From Utricularia gibba (taxonomy: Eukaryota; Streptophyta; Magnoliopsida; Lamiales; Lentibulariaceae), in assembly GCA_002189035.1 (NCBI GenBank), contig CM007990.1, forward strand, positions 4,960,001 through 5,024,000: DNA of 64,000 nucleotides. Reading direction: 5' to 3'. The translations under genes and the position numbers were made by a program. The first letter of the stretch is position 1. Every line of letters begins with the position of its first letter. A model generated the notes under the pieces. It was not told the DNA's origin and made no database searches. It worked only from the letters and a program-made list of their open reading frames with translations. Of the stretch, positions 48,440-60,489 are shown piece after piece.

Positions 48440-49543
48440 CTAAAACCCCGGCAGCTCCATCGGCGACGTCACCATGTTGAGCAGCTCGTTCCAGTAACTC
48501 CTGGTGTCATCCTGCTCCAGATATGTTGCGTCGGAGGACATGTGATAGCAGTCGGAGGGGTCACTCAGAACCCCCATCTCGGGCGCGTCGGCGAATTTGA
48601 ACTCACAGTAATCCATATCGTACGTCGTTGCCGCGGTGGTATCGTTGGCATTAGCCGCCGCCGTAGCGGCGATGGGAGCCGTTGTGGCGGCGCTACCGGA
48701 GGAGAAGTTGAGAGTGGAGGTCGGGGACTCGAGGGTCGACTGCGCCCCGAAAAAGCAGTTGTTGGGGGCGGTGGCTTGCCACACTTTGAGCACGTCCAGA
48801 CACGGCGCCGCCGTGGGCATCTGAAAGAATGGTGGTGGCTGTGAAAGCGGCGGGATGATGACCTTGTGGAGAAGCTGGAGGCTGGAGATGATTTTCGATT
48901 CGCGAGCAAGACGGGCCTCGGCTTCCAGCCTTGCCGTCTCCCACTGGGCCATGTGGCTCAGAGTAGCGGCATGCTTGGACTGCGCCGCACCGCCGGAGCT
49001 GGTCTTTGGCTTGTGCGTCACCGGGTCGATCCCCATTCTGGTCAGCCTCTTCTTCAGGCGCGTGTTCCAGTAGTTCTTGATCTCGTTATCCGTCCGCTTT
49101 GGCAAATGCGCCGCTATTGCTGACCACCTACGACTAATCGGAATCCACGGTCATAAAACAACATCAAAACCATTAATTTCCGATCATCAATCCCTCATTA
49201 CCTGTTGCCCAACAGCGCGTGCAGCCGAATGATAGTCTTCTCTTCATGGGTACTGAACTTCCCTCTCTTGATATCCGGCCGGAGATAATTCGTCCACCGC
49301 AGCCGGCAGCTCTTCCCACACCGCTGAAGCCCTGAAACCATCGCAACACACTCTTTCAAACCCCACCCACAGACCCCCGAAACCGAAGATGAACAAATGG
49401 GCACCTGCTTTAGCGGGGAGTGAGCGCCAGCTCCCGTGGCCATGCTCTTCAATATAAGCCAACAGTTTCTGGTCTTCTTCTCTGGTCCAGGGTCCCTTCT
49501 TCAGCTCCTCCTCCTTGGCCGGAGAACTCGGCTTCCCCATCAT
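48440..49543 (-). CDS. R2R3-MYB transcription factor, subgroup 9 (MIXTA/MYB16/MYB106 type)
   Basis: Subgroup 9 MYBs control conical cells, trichomes and cuticle. Exons on the minus strand are 49543-49405, 49331-49202 and 49127-48440, giving 318 residues. R2 is [20 protein letters not shown] with the PAKAG junction in exon 1. R3 is [20 protein letters not shown], then [20 protein letters not shown]. The HLPKRTDN form marks MIXTA-like factors. The subgroup 9 motif [19 protein letters not shown] follows the MYB domain. The C-terminal half is Ala/Thr/Ser-rich and acidic near the end ([15 protein letters not shown]). The N-terminus [19 protein letters not shown] replaces the usual MGRxPCC start. 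A TATA box at 49617-49624 supports this start. I cannot decide between the MYB16 and MYB106 orthologue. Confidence 0.92.
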
Positions 49544-49616
49544 GAAACAAGGGTTTTCCACGTAAGCAGACTACACAAAGAAGACGATGCGACGGGGGGA
49601 GTCGTCGGTGAGTGGG

Positions 49617-49624
49617 TATATAAA
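49617..49624 (-). promoter_or_regulatory. TATA box of the MIXTA-like MYB gene
   Basis: The minus strand reads TTTATATA 74-81 nt upstream of the ATG at 49543. Confidence 0.55.
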
Positions 49625-49639
49625 GCAAGCAAGGATCAT

Positions 49640-52600
49640 GTTCGTAATAGGGTAAGTACAGGGGGGAGTAAGTGGCATTCTAAGATACTATAAATTCCTG
49701 TACCTAAGAAATTTATGAGGCTTGCCTTAGGACAAGCCGCATTCTTACAAACACCAAAATTGACGAAACGGGCATCATCTTAATAGCTATGGAGACCGAG
49801 ATCGATGCACTCATCAATATTCGAAATTGGGAAGAAATTCACGATTTTGGAATTAATCCCAAGTTTCAAAAGAAACCCAATATCCCAATTTGAAAACAAT
49901 GTTACCCATGAAATCCAAATTCACCATACAATTAAATTATTCGAGCAAAGAAAATGGAGTAAAAATATAAAAAAAATTGTCTTCGTGGGAGGAAAATAAT
50001 AAATGACAAAGGCACAATCCTGTCGCCCGCATTTAACCTAGTTGTCAGAACACAGAAGGATTCGCCTTGCCTGCCCTAAGGAATTCATAAAGTCTTAATT
50101 ATAATTGTAAAATCCTATGCAATAATAAAAATTCGGTTAGAAATTAAATAAAGAGCAGTAATATAAATATTAATTTATATACTATTTGCATACTGTGAAT
50201 AAAGAAAAGCAACATATTATTATACCATCAATAATAAATAAATAAAGTACTATTATTCATTTTAAATTATTATTATCATCAATATATATTACATTTAAAA
50301 ATAAAACGAACTTGTATTTTTTCTAGTTGAGTCAGAGGGTTAGAAATTTTCCAACTGTAAAATAGAGGTTGCACAATGTTGTAATACTTTTTATTTTTTA
50401 TATTTCCCGTATTGGAAAATTATTCTTGAAAAAAAAACATTTCATAAATGATTCTAATAAAATAAAAGTTAGTTTTCTGCAATTTCTTAAATGTATCTAA
50501 ATTTATATTCCTCTTATCACATAAAGTCGCTAGTTACATTGATCATATGTTGATCATTGAGGGTCATTCACCATTGCTAGGAACAAAAGTATTTTCATCT
50601 TACGGTTAATCATTTAAATATGAATTAAATTAAAAAATAGTTTCAATTAATTACTTATTATCTGTAATTTATTATATATTTAACAATTTTATTTTAATTT
50701 CTAAATATTTAAAAAGTATTTGATTTGATTAAAAAGTTTGTTTTCTTATAATTGTAGATGGTATTTGATCTAATAAATCAATATAGTACTTGATCCAAAT
50801 TCGATATATTATTAGTGATTTATATTTTTTATATATTTGATCATTTTATTTTAATTTTTTAATATAGAATTATTTGTTCTAATAATACATACGGTATTTT
50901 GATATTAGGGTTAGTCATTCGCAGATCATACACATGTTTTGATCTTCACTCTATGATGTCTAGAACTCATGGTTTGCGGGCACCCGTTCGACGACCGACA
51001 GAATGAACATCGGAGACAATGAGCATAAAACGTACCATTTTTCTCCGATCGACCGTCTCCCCATCGATTCCATTTTTCAAATTCGAAATGCGTAGACGCA
51101 GAAGTGGTCCTCGCCCCGCAAGATTCTAAGGCTTCCATAAGTAGTACGCGTCGTATCCTTGTTCTTGCCAATTTTGATTCCTGAGGAAAGTTACCAGTCC
51201 TTTATGGTTTTACCCACACAAACATATACTCATTTACATTTTCCCATGTAACTCTGCGTCTCCTAGCGACGTCTCCTGCAGATTAAACAATGGCAACAGG
51301 AATTGCTACACTCCGCCCCTGTCCCCGTCTCCTCCCATTTCTTTTTTTCTGTACACCCTCGGTGAAAAAACTCAGTCATAAGGAATGAGCATTCGTGCGT
51401 GCTGTCGTATTTAGGTTAGGGTTAGATTATTACCACAGGCTCGTGGCATCCACATCATCATATGGATTAAACATCTTTTTTTTTTCAAGTGGGATATAAA
51501 TAATGATCGATGATTCTGTGCATGGGATTATCCCATCTCCCCACCAAATCTTTTCTCCTACCCTGTTGAGGACGACTTTGAACTCACCACACATGCATAA
51601 GGGGATGATAATCTATGCTACGTATAAGCAATAACCACCCCTTTAAAATATTGAAATTGACGATGTAATGAATCGAATGAGCATATGTGATAAATATGAA
51701 TTATATTAGAAAAGATTAAATTCAATTAATTACTAATGAACAATGAATACGAATCCATGGGATCCCATTTACATACCGAATCATGATGCTCAAATGTTTT
51801 GTGATACAAAAACCCTAATCCAATACATATACTTTTTTACTTGCACCACTGTTTGACCAAACGAAGAATACATATTGAACCGCAACTTGAAGTTATTTTA
51901 GGGAGAATGAATGAATGATGGTAGCCATTTTTATTAGGATAATATTTATTATTATTAAAATTAATATTTTAGTTTTTTTATTTTTCTGGAAATCTGACAA
52001 TGAGGGTATTTACTCGGGTCAGAGGGGAATTGGGCCAACACTCGTCGACGCTATAAATACGACCAACCACTCACTGTTGATCAAAAAAAGGGCAATAAAA
52101 TTTGAATCTCCAAAAAACACACTTAAATGGCCATGAATTCGGGTCCCCTTGTGTTGCTGTCTCAAACAGACATTTGTTTTTTTCTAAGTCACTAATGACG
52201 CCACCTCTCTCTCTCCCATTCAATGACGCCACTGCGCCGTGTTCCCAACTTGGGGCTGCTGCATCACTGAATGGGCTACCAGTAGCCTAACTCAACTCAT
52301 CTTTTTGTTGCTCTGAGATGACAACATCCATCCCTTCCGCAGCACCCCCCTTGGTACCAGCCACCGCGTAGGCGAGACGAGCAGGGGGGCCGAACTCCTC
52401 CCCATCTTTTTTGTTGTCGACATTGCAGCTGCAGAGCGCATTTCCTCCCCCCGCTGCCGCCCTACCACCCAGATATCCGACCCGCCGCCCGTCGGGGCGA
52501 CCCAGTTCAAGAACCATCCCGGATTCCGACGAAAATGGGGGTAATCAGCAAAAGCAGCGGAGGGTTACGAGGGTTTCAGTGCACGGAACATTCTCGGGTA

Positions 52601-55600
52601 GAGCGCGCAGGTCATTAATGTAAATCATTTAATAATGGCGTGGGTAATCACTCTAAGTAAATGAGTGGCGCCATTGAAGCGAAGCGACTGCAGTTGAAGA
52701 AGTTATAGCGAATTTACCCCCAGGCGCAACATTATTAATGGAAATTGCAAAAGTGGCACCATTAAATTAACATTTTCCAACTTTCACCCACATTGTATTG
52801 AATCAAAATAAATGTTTCTTTTTTTTATTTTACCTTTTTATAATAATTATTTTGTCAGACCATGCCATACCAAAATAAAATACTAGCACGTACGCAATTT
52901 AGTAATATATTTACTATTTTTAAAAAATATTTTTTATAACTATTGATTATATTATCTTTTTAAAAATAATATTGGGATATTCTTTTTTAATGAATTTTGA
53001 TATTCGGGTTCCAGGTATGATGGTGCATTCTCAATGAAGGTGTCAGCCCATTCCTACATTAAAAATGATTTATTTTATTAAATAAAACTATATAAAAACT
53101 TGGAAGGTAGATTCGAATTTGAATACCATAAACAAATAAAAGCTTCAAAAGAATACCCATTGGCCTTTTTTTAGATTGTGACAAGAATTATTTACGACAT
53201 AATTTACAAACAAGAAATGCGGCGTCTTGTCATCACCCACGCACACTATATAATGTGTATAGCACACGTGACGACACTAGATATCCCAATGTCGAAAAAA
53301 ACATCATTTTCGTAGGCATTAGAGGGGGTTTGTGGGTTGTAAGGAGGAAAACAAAAATGGGTTCCTAATCGGACAGTTAATCTGAAATGGAAAGTTATTA
53401 TTTTTGTCATTTGACTTAGAGAGACAAGTGCGATGAAGTGTCTTTTCATAGTTTGGAAAGCTGCGAAACAAAATAAATGTTGGAAGAATTAATTGTGAAA
53501 AGCGAGGGGACGACTGCGGAAGTGAGAAGGACTAAACTCTTAGCTTTGTCTTGCTCGTAAGGATCGCCACTGTCCTTCCCTTGTCTGCCCCCACCGGATT
53601 TATCGCCGGCGATGAACACCACCGCTACTGCCGCTGACTCACCCCCGGCCCTTGCACCCCCTCCCCCCTTTCAATACTCTGTCGCCCCCCCAGCTTTGTT
53701 GCTCCTCCCATTTCTTCGCTTCCTGCTATTATTTCTTACATTTGTCGACTTCTTAAATACCCTTTGGTCCCTCTCTTACATTCATTTCCGGATTCAAATC
53801 ACCCAGCCACAAAAATCAAATCTAAATGCTACAATTACATTGCCTCTCCACAACTTCATAATGCACAACCAAACTTGATAATTTCAAAATGCAAAAAATA
53901 CGAGAAATCAATTTGTCATTCTTTGATTGAATACAAATAAGTAGAGCATTTTTCGAATCATTTGAAATTATTATGTTGCATTTCTGTCAATATGAGATAT
54001 ATATACGATATAACGTATCAATATATTTGAACAAAAAAAATACTAAATAGTTAAACAATTTCAATTGATACGAATGGATAATTTATCTATTCAATTCTAT
54101 GAATAATTAAGTATTTTTAATTATTATATAATTCAAAAAAATTACATTGTTTGTATTTCACCTTAGGGCACATGTGTTAGGAAAGGGTGCTCCAAAGTAT
54201 GTGTGGCATTTACTGGCAGGGGTTAGAAATGTAATAATTGCAAAATTATTGGGAGTGAATGCAAACTTTACATAATAGAGCTATTAAACCTGAGGTCACC
54301 CTACCCCTATAAATATATAATTAAATAAATGCACACCATCATTACACAATTATATTATATTGCTAAAATTGTACTTCATATCCCTTTTTAGCCACTAAGC
54401 AACAACGGTCCCTTTCTATTATTGTCTTTGTCTTAAAAAAAAAAAAAGAAACCCCCATTATCACACAATTATTCCATGGGAATTCTTTTTTTGAAAGGCC
54501 TGCAAATTTATTTGGGCCATTTGGGTCGTTCATATCCGTCAGGCCCATAACCACATAACAGTTTAGTGTATTTACCACTTTACCCCGTAAAGCAAAAGAG
54601 TGTTTTACAAATTACACCTCGCTACGCTAGGATTTTTTAAAATTAATTAATTTCAGAAATAATCGATTTATTAAAATCAATAATGTTCTAAAATAAAAAA
54701 TAATAAACGTTTACTTTTTTTTATTTAATTTAGTTAAGTGTATTTTAAACAGAGAGTTTGTCACGTCAACGGGTACCTGAGAAGCAGGGAGGGATTTTAA
54801 TTTATTAATTAATTTAGTTTAGAAGAAGAATATTCTACAGTAGGTCTGGACCACCCCACTTAGTTTAGGGTCAGACCACAATCAAAGCACGCCATCCTGT
54901 CGAACTTATCCAAAAAGGTGCACACCATATCCCTTAATCAGCCTTCTAATCATCATTAAACCCTTAATTGAATCAACTAATCATGATTAATGTAAAAATA
55001 AGAATGAATATTGTGTCCAGAATATATAGAGTAAATGAATAATGTACGGAAAATTATGAAGCATTGGACTATTTTAACCAATGTTTTCATGATTTGTTTG
55101 AAATCGACTATCAAAAAACAAGGAGTTTGAATTGTAACTTGGTTTAGATTTGAATTTAATTCTGGTTCTAACCGATCACATCTAGACTTTAATCAATATG
55201 TGGTCATTTACGAGATCAATTTAAAATTTAATAATGTATCAAACATTGTGTGAAAAAAATATTATTATTATATTTAACTAAGTGTATGAGAAAGAATATG
55301 ACATTGACTATTTTTCTAAATGACTCGACATTTGCATCGTGCATAGAGTATAGTATAATTAAGAGTGAATATTGTAATTCGATCAATATATATAGATTTT
55401 GATGATTTTCGTATTCACAATCGATCACAGACGTGATTTTTTGCTTTACTAGTATATCATGATTAATGTTGTTATTTAAAAAGTAATGCAGTTAAATGCT
55501 GTCAATTGTAAAAGCTTTTAATTTAATAGTTCAATATGGATATAACGTCATATAGGTTAAAAAAAATAGCTATTATATTTTGATATATATTATATGGTCG

Positions 55601-56200
55601 AGAATTCAATATCTAAGTCCCCTAATCAATATCTTAATGATTAGGGGAGTTTAATCAACGTCGCTTTCAACAGCTTTTTCGTTAATCACATGTGGGGCGC
55701 ACGTGTCTCCTTGGGTCCTAAATTTAACCACGTGGCTTATTTCAGGGCCACGCCTTTTCCCCAAATAGAGCACGTTTTGGGTATTGATTATTTTATTGTC
55801 CGGATGCTCTTATCAGATTCCATATACAAACTCCACCAGCTAGTCGGACGGTTCCAACACATTAAAACAAAATAATTAATATTATATTGATATTGTCTTT
55901 ATGGAAAAAATAATAATTTTTTTTCAAAAAATTAAGTAAAAAATGAACAAAAAACAATTTTCTTTTACAAAAATTAAGTTAATAATGAAGACGGCTATTG
56001 ACATCTGGTGGAATTTTTTTTTTAAAAGAAAAATCTGGGTGAATATTCTATTAATGGCATGTACGTAGATAATACTATTTTAAGAGCAGCAGGACCACTG
56101 GAAAGTATTTTTACACTCATCTGATATCTCACACGCCATTGACCCATTTGCTTTCCAGCCTGACTCGTAGAAATCGGGTTACTTCTATCCATTGTTTTCC
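49640..56200. other. 7 kb AT-rich gene desert
   Basis: Mostly AT-rich DNA with A/T runs and no tRNA or clear transposon. Two GC-richer islands stand out. At 52050-52620 a TATAAATA (52052-52059) is followed by a 17-codon ORF in good context and a 12-bp hairpin at 52215-52275. At 53600-53880 a Pro/Ala-rich ORF begins MNTTATAADSPPALAPPPPF. Neither can be assigned. Confidence 0.5.
52215..52275. repeat. Hairpin in the gene desert
   Basis: CCCATTCAATGA (52215-52226) pairs with TCACTGAATGGG (52264-52275) with one mismatch and a 37-nt loop. It lies about 155 nt downstream of an orphan TATA box. Confidence 0.6.
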
Positions 56201-56749
56201 TCTTTGTATCTATGTAGGTGGACGTGTTTTAACAACGGATTCGATTATTCAAATTAACGACTCATATTCGTTTTGTATGATATTGTATGTTTTAAACACC
56301 TAAAATTTACAATTTTACGTTATTTCTTTTCGATGAAAAACGTTTGTTGGGTATATAATATTAAGGGGTTCTTGTATTCAACTATTTACTTTCATGTGTT
56401 CGTGATCGCTGTGAGATTCAAACATACAATGGATGAGAATGAAATAGTACACGTAGTTACATACTTTTCATGTAGAATGAGAGTTCACAAATGGTTTCAT
56501 GAAGAAAACAAGAAAAGAAAATTGCAAGAGTCAGAGACTGATGGGAAGTTCGGGTTTTGTTTATTGATTTTGGGATTGGAATATGTCAACAACCACGAGG
56601 GGGGAGCTATGTGCGCGGGCAGCTTCTTACAGGAACGAGGAGATAGTTTGTGATTTGTCCACATGGAAGTCAATGAAACCCGCACACCAGTTGAATTGGA
56701 TCGCATGATGCAACCCTTCCCACGAAAGGACAAGCGCCACGCAGGTGCT

Positions 56750-56757
56750 TATAAAAA
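56750..56757 (+). promoter_or_regulatory. TATA box of the NAC gene
   Basis: TATAAAAA lies about 85 nt upstream of the NAC ATG at 56836. Confidence 0.55.
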
Positions 56758-56835
56758 TGGACAAAAACACTCATCTTTCATCAATCACAGAAAGGAATCC
56801 TCCCACCAACAAGGAATCTCTTCCTCCTCTTCTTC

Positions 56836-57750
56836 ATGGAGAAACATACAAACCCTTCAACTCTCCCGCCTGGATTTCGGTTCCATCCCACAGATGAAGA
56901 GCTCATCATTCACTATCTTCGAAACCAGGCGGTTTCTAAGCCTTGTCCCGCTTCGGTCATACCAGAAGTTGATATCTACAAGTTCGATCCATGGGATTTG
57001 CCTGGTTGGTGCCCTTTTCTAACGCTAAGCTCTTCTTTCATGTTGATATTGATGGTGGCTTCGTGTGTTGTTTTTTGGATGATAGGAAAGTCCGAATTTG
57101 GGGAGAGTGAATGGTACTTCTTCACCCCTCGTGATCGGAAGTATCCCAACGGTGTTCGTCCCAACCGATCTGCGGTTTCGGGTTACTGGAAGGCGACCGG
57201 AACGGACAAAAGCATATACAGTGGCTCTAAGTGTGTTGGGATAAAGAAAGCCCTGGTTTTTTACAAGGGGAAGCCGCCCAAGGGGATCAAGACGGACTGG
57301 ATCATGCATGAGTATCGCCTCAGCGATGCCAGACCCCGACCTTCCATGCAGAACGGATCCATGAGGGTATGCTCTGAGACGCTTCTCTTCGCCGGCAGTT
57401 TCTGTTCATATTTTTTGTTATTCACGGTTCATCTCTTTGCCGATGATCATCAGCTGGATGATTGGGTGCTATGCAGAATTAAGAAGAAGAACGTGGCTAG
57501 AGAGCTGGAACACGAGAGTCCTCACGACCCAATCCCCCAATTGGCGCTGGATGATTCCTCGAAATTTCCAAGAAACTTTTCCTTAACGAATCTGTGGGAA
57601 TTTGGGTACATGGGATCCCTACCCCATCTTCTGAATGAGCCATATCTTCACCAAGAGACGTCGGCGAGCTACCGGAGTTTCTCCCCGGTCGATCAGAAGT
57701 TTCTTGCGCAGCCGCCAATTGAAGATGCGTTCATGCACAGCTTCAGGTGA
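56836..57750 (+). CDS. NAP: NAC transcription factor, NAP/senescence type
   Basis: NAP-type NACs promote leaf senescence and fruit ripening. Exons are 56836-57004, 57086-57366 and 57454-57750, giving 248 residues. The NAC domain is complete: [20 protein letters not shown] (subdomain A), YKFDPWDLP (B), [20 protein letters not shown] (C), [20 protein letters not shown] and [11 protein letters not shown] (D), [11 protein letters not shown] (E). The C-terminal activation region is variable. Both introns are GT-AG, and both are multiples of three without stops, so the genomic frame is open for 304 codons from start to stop. The family is clear. The NAP clade is supported by close similarity to the remembered At1g69490 protein and by position. 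Confidence 0.93.
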   Translation: MEKHTNPSTLPPGFRFHPTDEELIIHYLRNQAVSKPCPASVIPEVDIYKFDPWDLPGWCPFLTLSSSFMLILMVASCVVFWMIGKSEFGESEWYFFTPRDRKYPNGVRPNRSAVSGYWKATGTDKSIYSGSKCVGIKKALVFYKGKPPKGIKTDWIMHEYRLSDARPRPSMQNGSMRVCSETLLFAGSFCSYFLLFTVHLFADDHQLDDWVLCRIKKKNVARELEHESPHDPIPQLALDDSSKFPRNFSLTNLWEFGYMGSLPHLLNEPYLHQETSASYRSFSPVDQKFLAQPPIEDAFMHSFR

Positions 57751-58060
57751 AGTCGGCGTAGGATTGGCGGTTCACCAAACGTCTCACAAACCTTATCCGA
57801 AGCATCATTCGCTTGTTGCATTCAACTGTGTAGCCTCTAGCATCCAACGTTGTTGTCATTATGTAGAATTGTCGTACTTGTATAGGAAATGACATGTTTG
57901 CCCTTTTGTCCATTCACACCCTCAGCTGTCGTCAAAACGGGCTAGAAGCTTCTGGGCTGCCGACAATGCAATTCTTTTAGTGGGGCGGCCTAATACGTTT
58001 GGGCTTCTAAGTAACAGTAACTAGGCCCAAGAGAGCAATCACCTGTTGGCAGTGATCCAT

Positions 58061-58082
58061 CTTCTTCTTCTTCTTCTTCTTC
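58061..58082. repeat. (CTT)n microsatellite
   Basis: Seven CTT units in a pyrimidine-rich tract, upstream of the telo-box-like motif. Confidence 0.85.
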
Positions 58083-58984
58083 CCTGAAACATGATATACA
58101 CTGAAGCTAAATCGTGAACGTTTCTGGATTTCCGGTATCAAAGTTTAACGAATTTCGTTTCTAAGAGCGGAAGCGCCAACCCAGTGTGAACGTGGGAAGG
58201 TGCGGTCAAATTCTCCGGCTAGGGTTTAGGGTGGGAGTGAGCAGAACAAGTAGCGTCTTCTTCGGGATTCGGGATTCGGTATTGGTTTCTTGTGTGGCTC
58301 CTCTTCAGAGAAATGAATGCTCATGCTGCAAGGGGCTCGGCTGCGCCAGCACCCACAACCTTCGACTTTGCCGGGGGTTGGTGCCACCTTATATCTCTAG
58401 CATTACTGCGGATCCCTGATTTCTGTCACGTAGAGCTGTCGGTAAACAAAGGCCTTGCTTGTTGTTGTTGTCTCTGGTTGTGATGAAATTCCCCTCCTCC
58501 GTATCCATGGAGTCTTCTGGGCAGCCGATATCCGAGACTGCACGACAAGATTGCGCGCAGCGAGACAAGAATAAATGTACCGTGGGCGGAGACGAGCAGC
58601 AGCTGTCAAGCCATGTGCATTCCCCATTTTTGCGTTCTTCGTCTCCTCAGGTGCAGTTGCTTTCAAATTTATGCTGCTGCCGCAGTGCCCAACCAACCTC
58701 CCCAAGCATTTCAATTTTCTACCCAACGTAGATTGATTAATCATGCTCCTAATGAACTCAACTCACATGTATTCATTCCAACACTGAAGCACGACGCGAA
58801 GTTCAAAACCAGACAGCACACACTCGATGCTAACCGTACAGTAGGGGAAATGAGCTAAATACCTGAATTTTTTTATTTTATTTGCCATTTACCCTAGTTA
58901 TAGCAAAGATTTGTAAATTACCAAAAAAATAAGTTGTCCTTTGCGTTTTACCCTAATTTATGCTTTTTTTTCGTTTTTGGATGT

Positions 58985-59350
58985 TTTTTTGGATTTATAA
59001 TTTAGGGGTTCAATTTTAAAGTTTAATATTTAGTATTTATAACTTAGGAATATTATATATATATTAAGTTTTCATAATTATCAGTAATTTTTATGATTAC
59101 TGATTTAGAGTTTAGGGTTTAAGATTTCACAATTTTTTAAGATTACTGATTTAGGGTTTAAGAGTTTAATTGAGATTTAATTTTTTTGGTTTCAGATTTA
59201 AATTTTAGAGTTGAAGGTTTAAATTTTAGAACTTGATATTTAGTTTTGTGATTTAAGATTTAAGGGTTTAAGATTTCAAATTTAAGTTTTAGATTTTAAG
59301 TTTAAATTTTTTGGTTTAGATTATGAAATTTTTAAATTTCAGATTTAGTA
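58985..59350. repeat. Degenerate TTTAGGGTTTAA-like low-complexity tract
   Basis: Many imperfect copies of GATTTAGGGTTTAAG and ATTTTAGAGTT are interspersed with A/T-rich filler. They are not tandem and not perfect, so this is not a telomere, but it is clearly repetitive. Confidence 0.6.
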
Positions 59351-59874
59351 TTATGAGTTGAATAAAGATTAAGTTTTGTGTATTTATATTTTTTATGATT
59401 TAATTTATAAATTAAATCTTAATTTAAGATATTTTACAAATGGTTGACGAACATAATTAATTTTCAAAGAAAGCCGTGTACAGTAATGGAGTCCTCTATC
59501 ATTCGTGCAGGCTAGTGAAGAAGCAAATGCCCACTTGCTGCTTCCTTTCTTCTCTCGCCGCTCCCAAAATAAAATAATCTGCTGTTCAATCCACGCCCCC
59601 GCAGAACAACTGAATTATTCGCAGTGCTCGTGCTCTGCATTCAATGAAGACTGCTGCTGCACCTTTCAGTTTTGCCCCCTAAAAACTGCCTATTTTCAAC
59701 TTCCGCCTCATCCACCGACTCCATTCCATTGCTCTTCCACATTTTACACCCAACGGTTGTCCAAGCAAAAAATGATATTTCCTTTTCTTTAATATTATTT
59801 CACCACTTTCATATATGCATTAACCCTAACCTGAAAATTCTGATATTACGGTATAAATATGTTTAAGTATTGAT

Positions 59875-59901
59875 TATATATATATATATATATATATATA
59901 A
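59875..59901. repeat. (TA)13 microsatellite
   Basis: Thirteen uninterrupted TA units. Confidence 0.9.
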
Positions 59902-60347
59902 TTGTATATAACATTTGATATATAATAATAGAAATTTGAATATATGATTAATATAGATATAATTAGGGTACTCATCTATTTATATAACGCATATGCTCAA
60001 AAAATGAGTATGTTATTGATATAATTATACATATATTTAAATTTGTTATAAATATTATATACATAACTATTCAACTCACTATTTTGATATATAAAATAAT
60101 TTTATATAAAAAATTTAGTGATGAAAAAATTCAGGCACAAGGAGTTAATGGTTTCAGACCAAACTGAAACCCGAGATAATTGGTTCCATGAACGGGGGAA
60201 TCAAGGGGCTGAGGTATGGCGAAGTTACCGAGAGAGCAACCTCCCTCCCTCCCTCACTCCCCATTTAAGTTTTCCCTGGGAACAATGAGGACTCGAAACT
60301 TTGTTTTGGAGCCTGCATCTCAGTCCACCCGCCCCCATGTTTTTCCC

Positions 60348-60353
60348 TATAAA
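60348..60353 (+). promoter_or_regulatory. Putative TATA box of the expansin gene
   Basis: CCCTATAAACT lies 137 nt upstream of the ATG at 60490. It is preceded by a pyrimidine-rich tract. Confidence 0.45.
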
Positions 60354-60489
60354 CTTGTCAGTCTGCAGGTTGCGGTGATTTTAGTTTTCTCTTCCCACAT
60401 GCAACTTACTTTAACTGCGCCTCTGTTTTTTTCTCTTGTTTTTAAGTGCCCGGCGCTGCCTCCCACATCTTCTTCTTCTCAGTAAAACA

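Larger units (their letters stand above)
57751..60340. other. Intergenic DNA with promoter-like and telomere-like tracts
   Basis: A promoter-like region (about 58050-58230) with a TTC tract and a telo-box-like TAGGGTTTAGGG (about 58214-58226) precedes a small ORF starting MNAHAARGSAAPAPTTFDFA at 58312. I recognise no product. From 58980 to 59350 the DNA consists of degenerate TTTAGGGTTTAAGATTT-like sequence. Confidence 0.45.

Noticed and set aside
48431-48844. 137-residue plus-strand ORF
   Set aside because: It is antisense to the C-terminal coding exon of the MIXTA-like MYB.
58985-59350. Telomere or interstitial telomere array
   Set aside because: TTTAGGG copies are scattered and imperfect, not tandem, so this is low-complexity DNA only.
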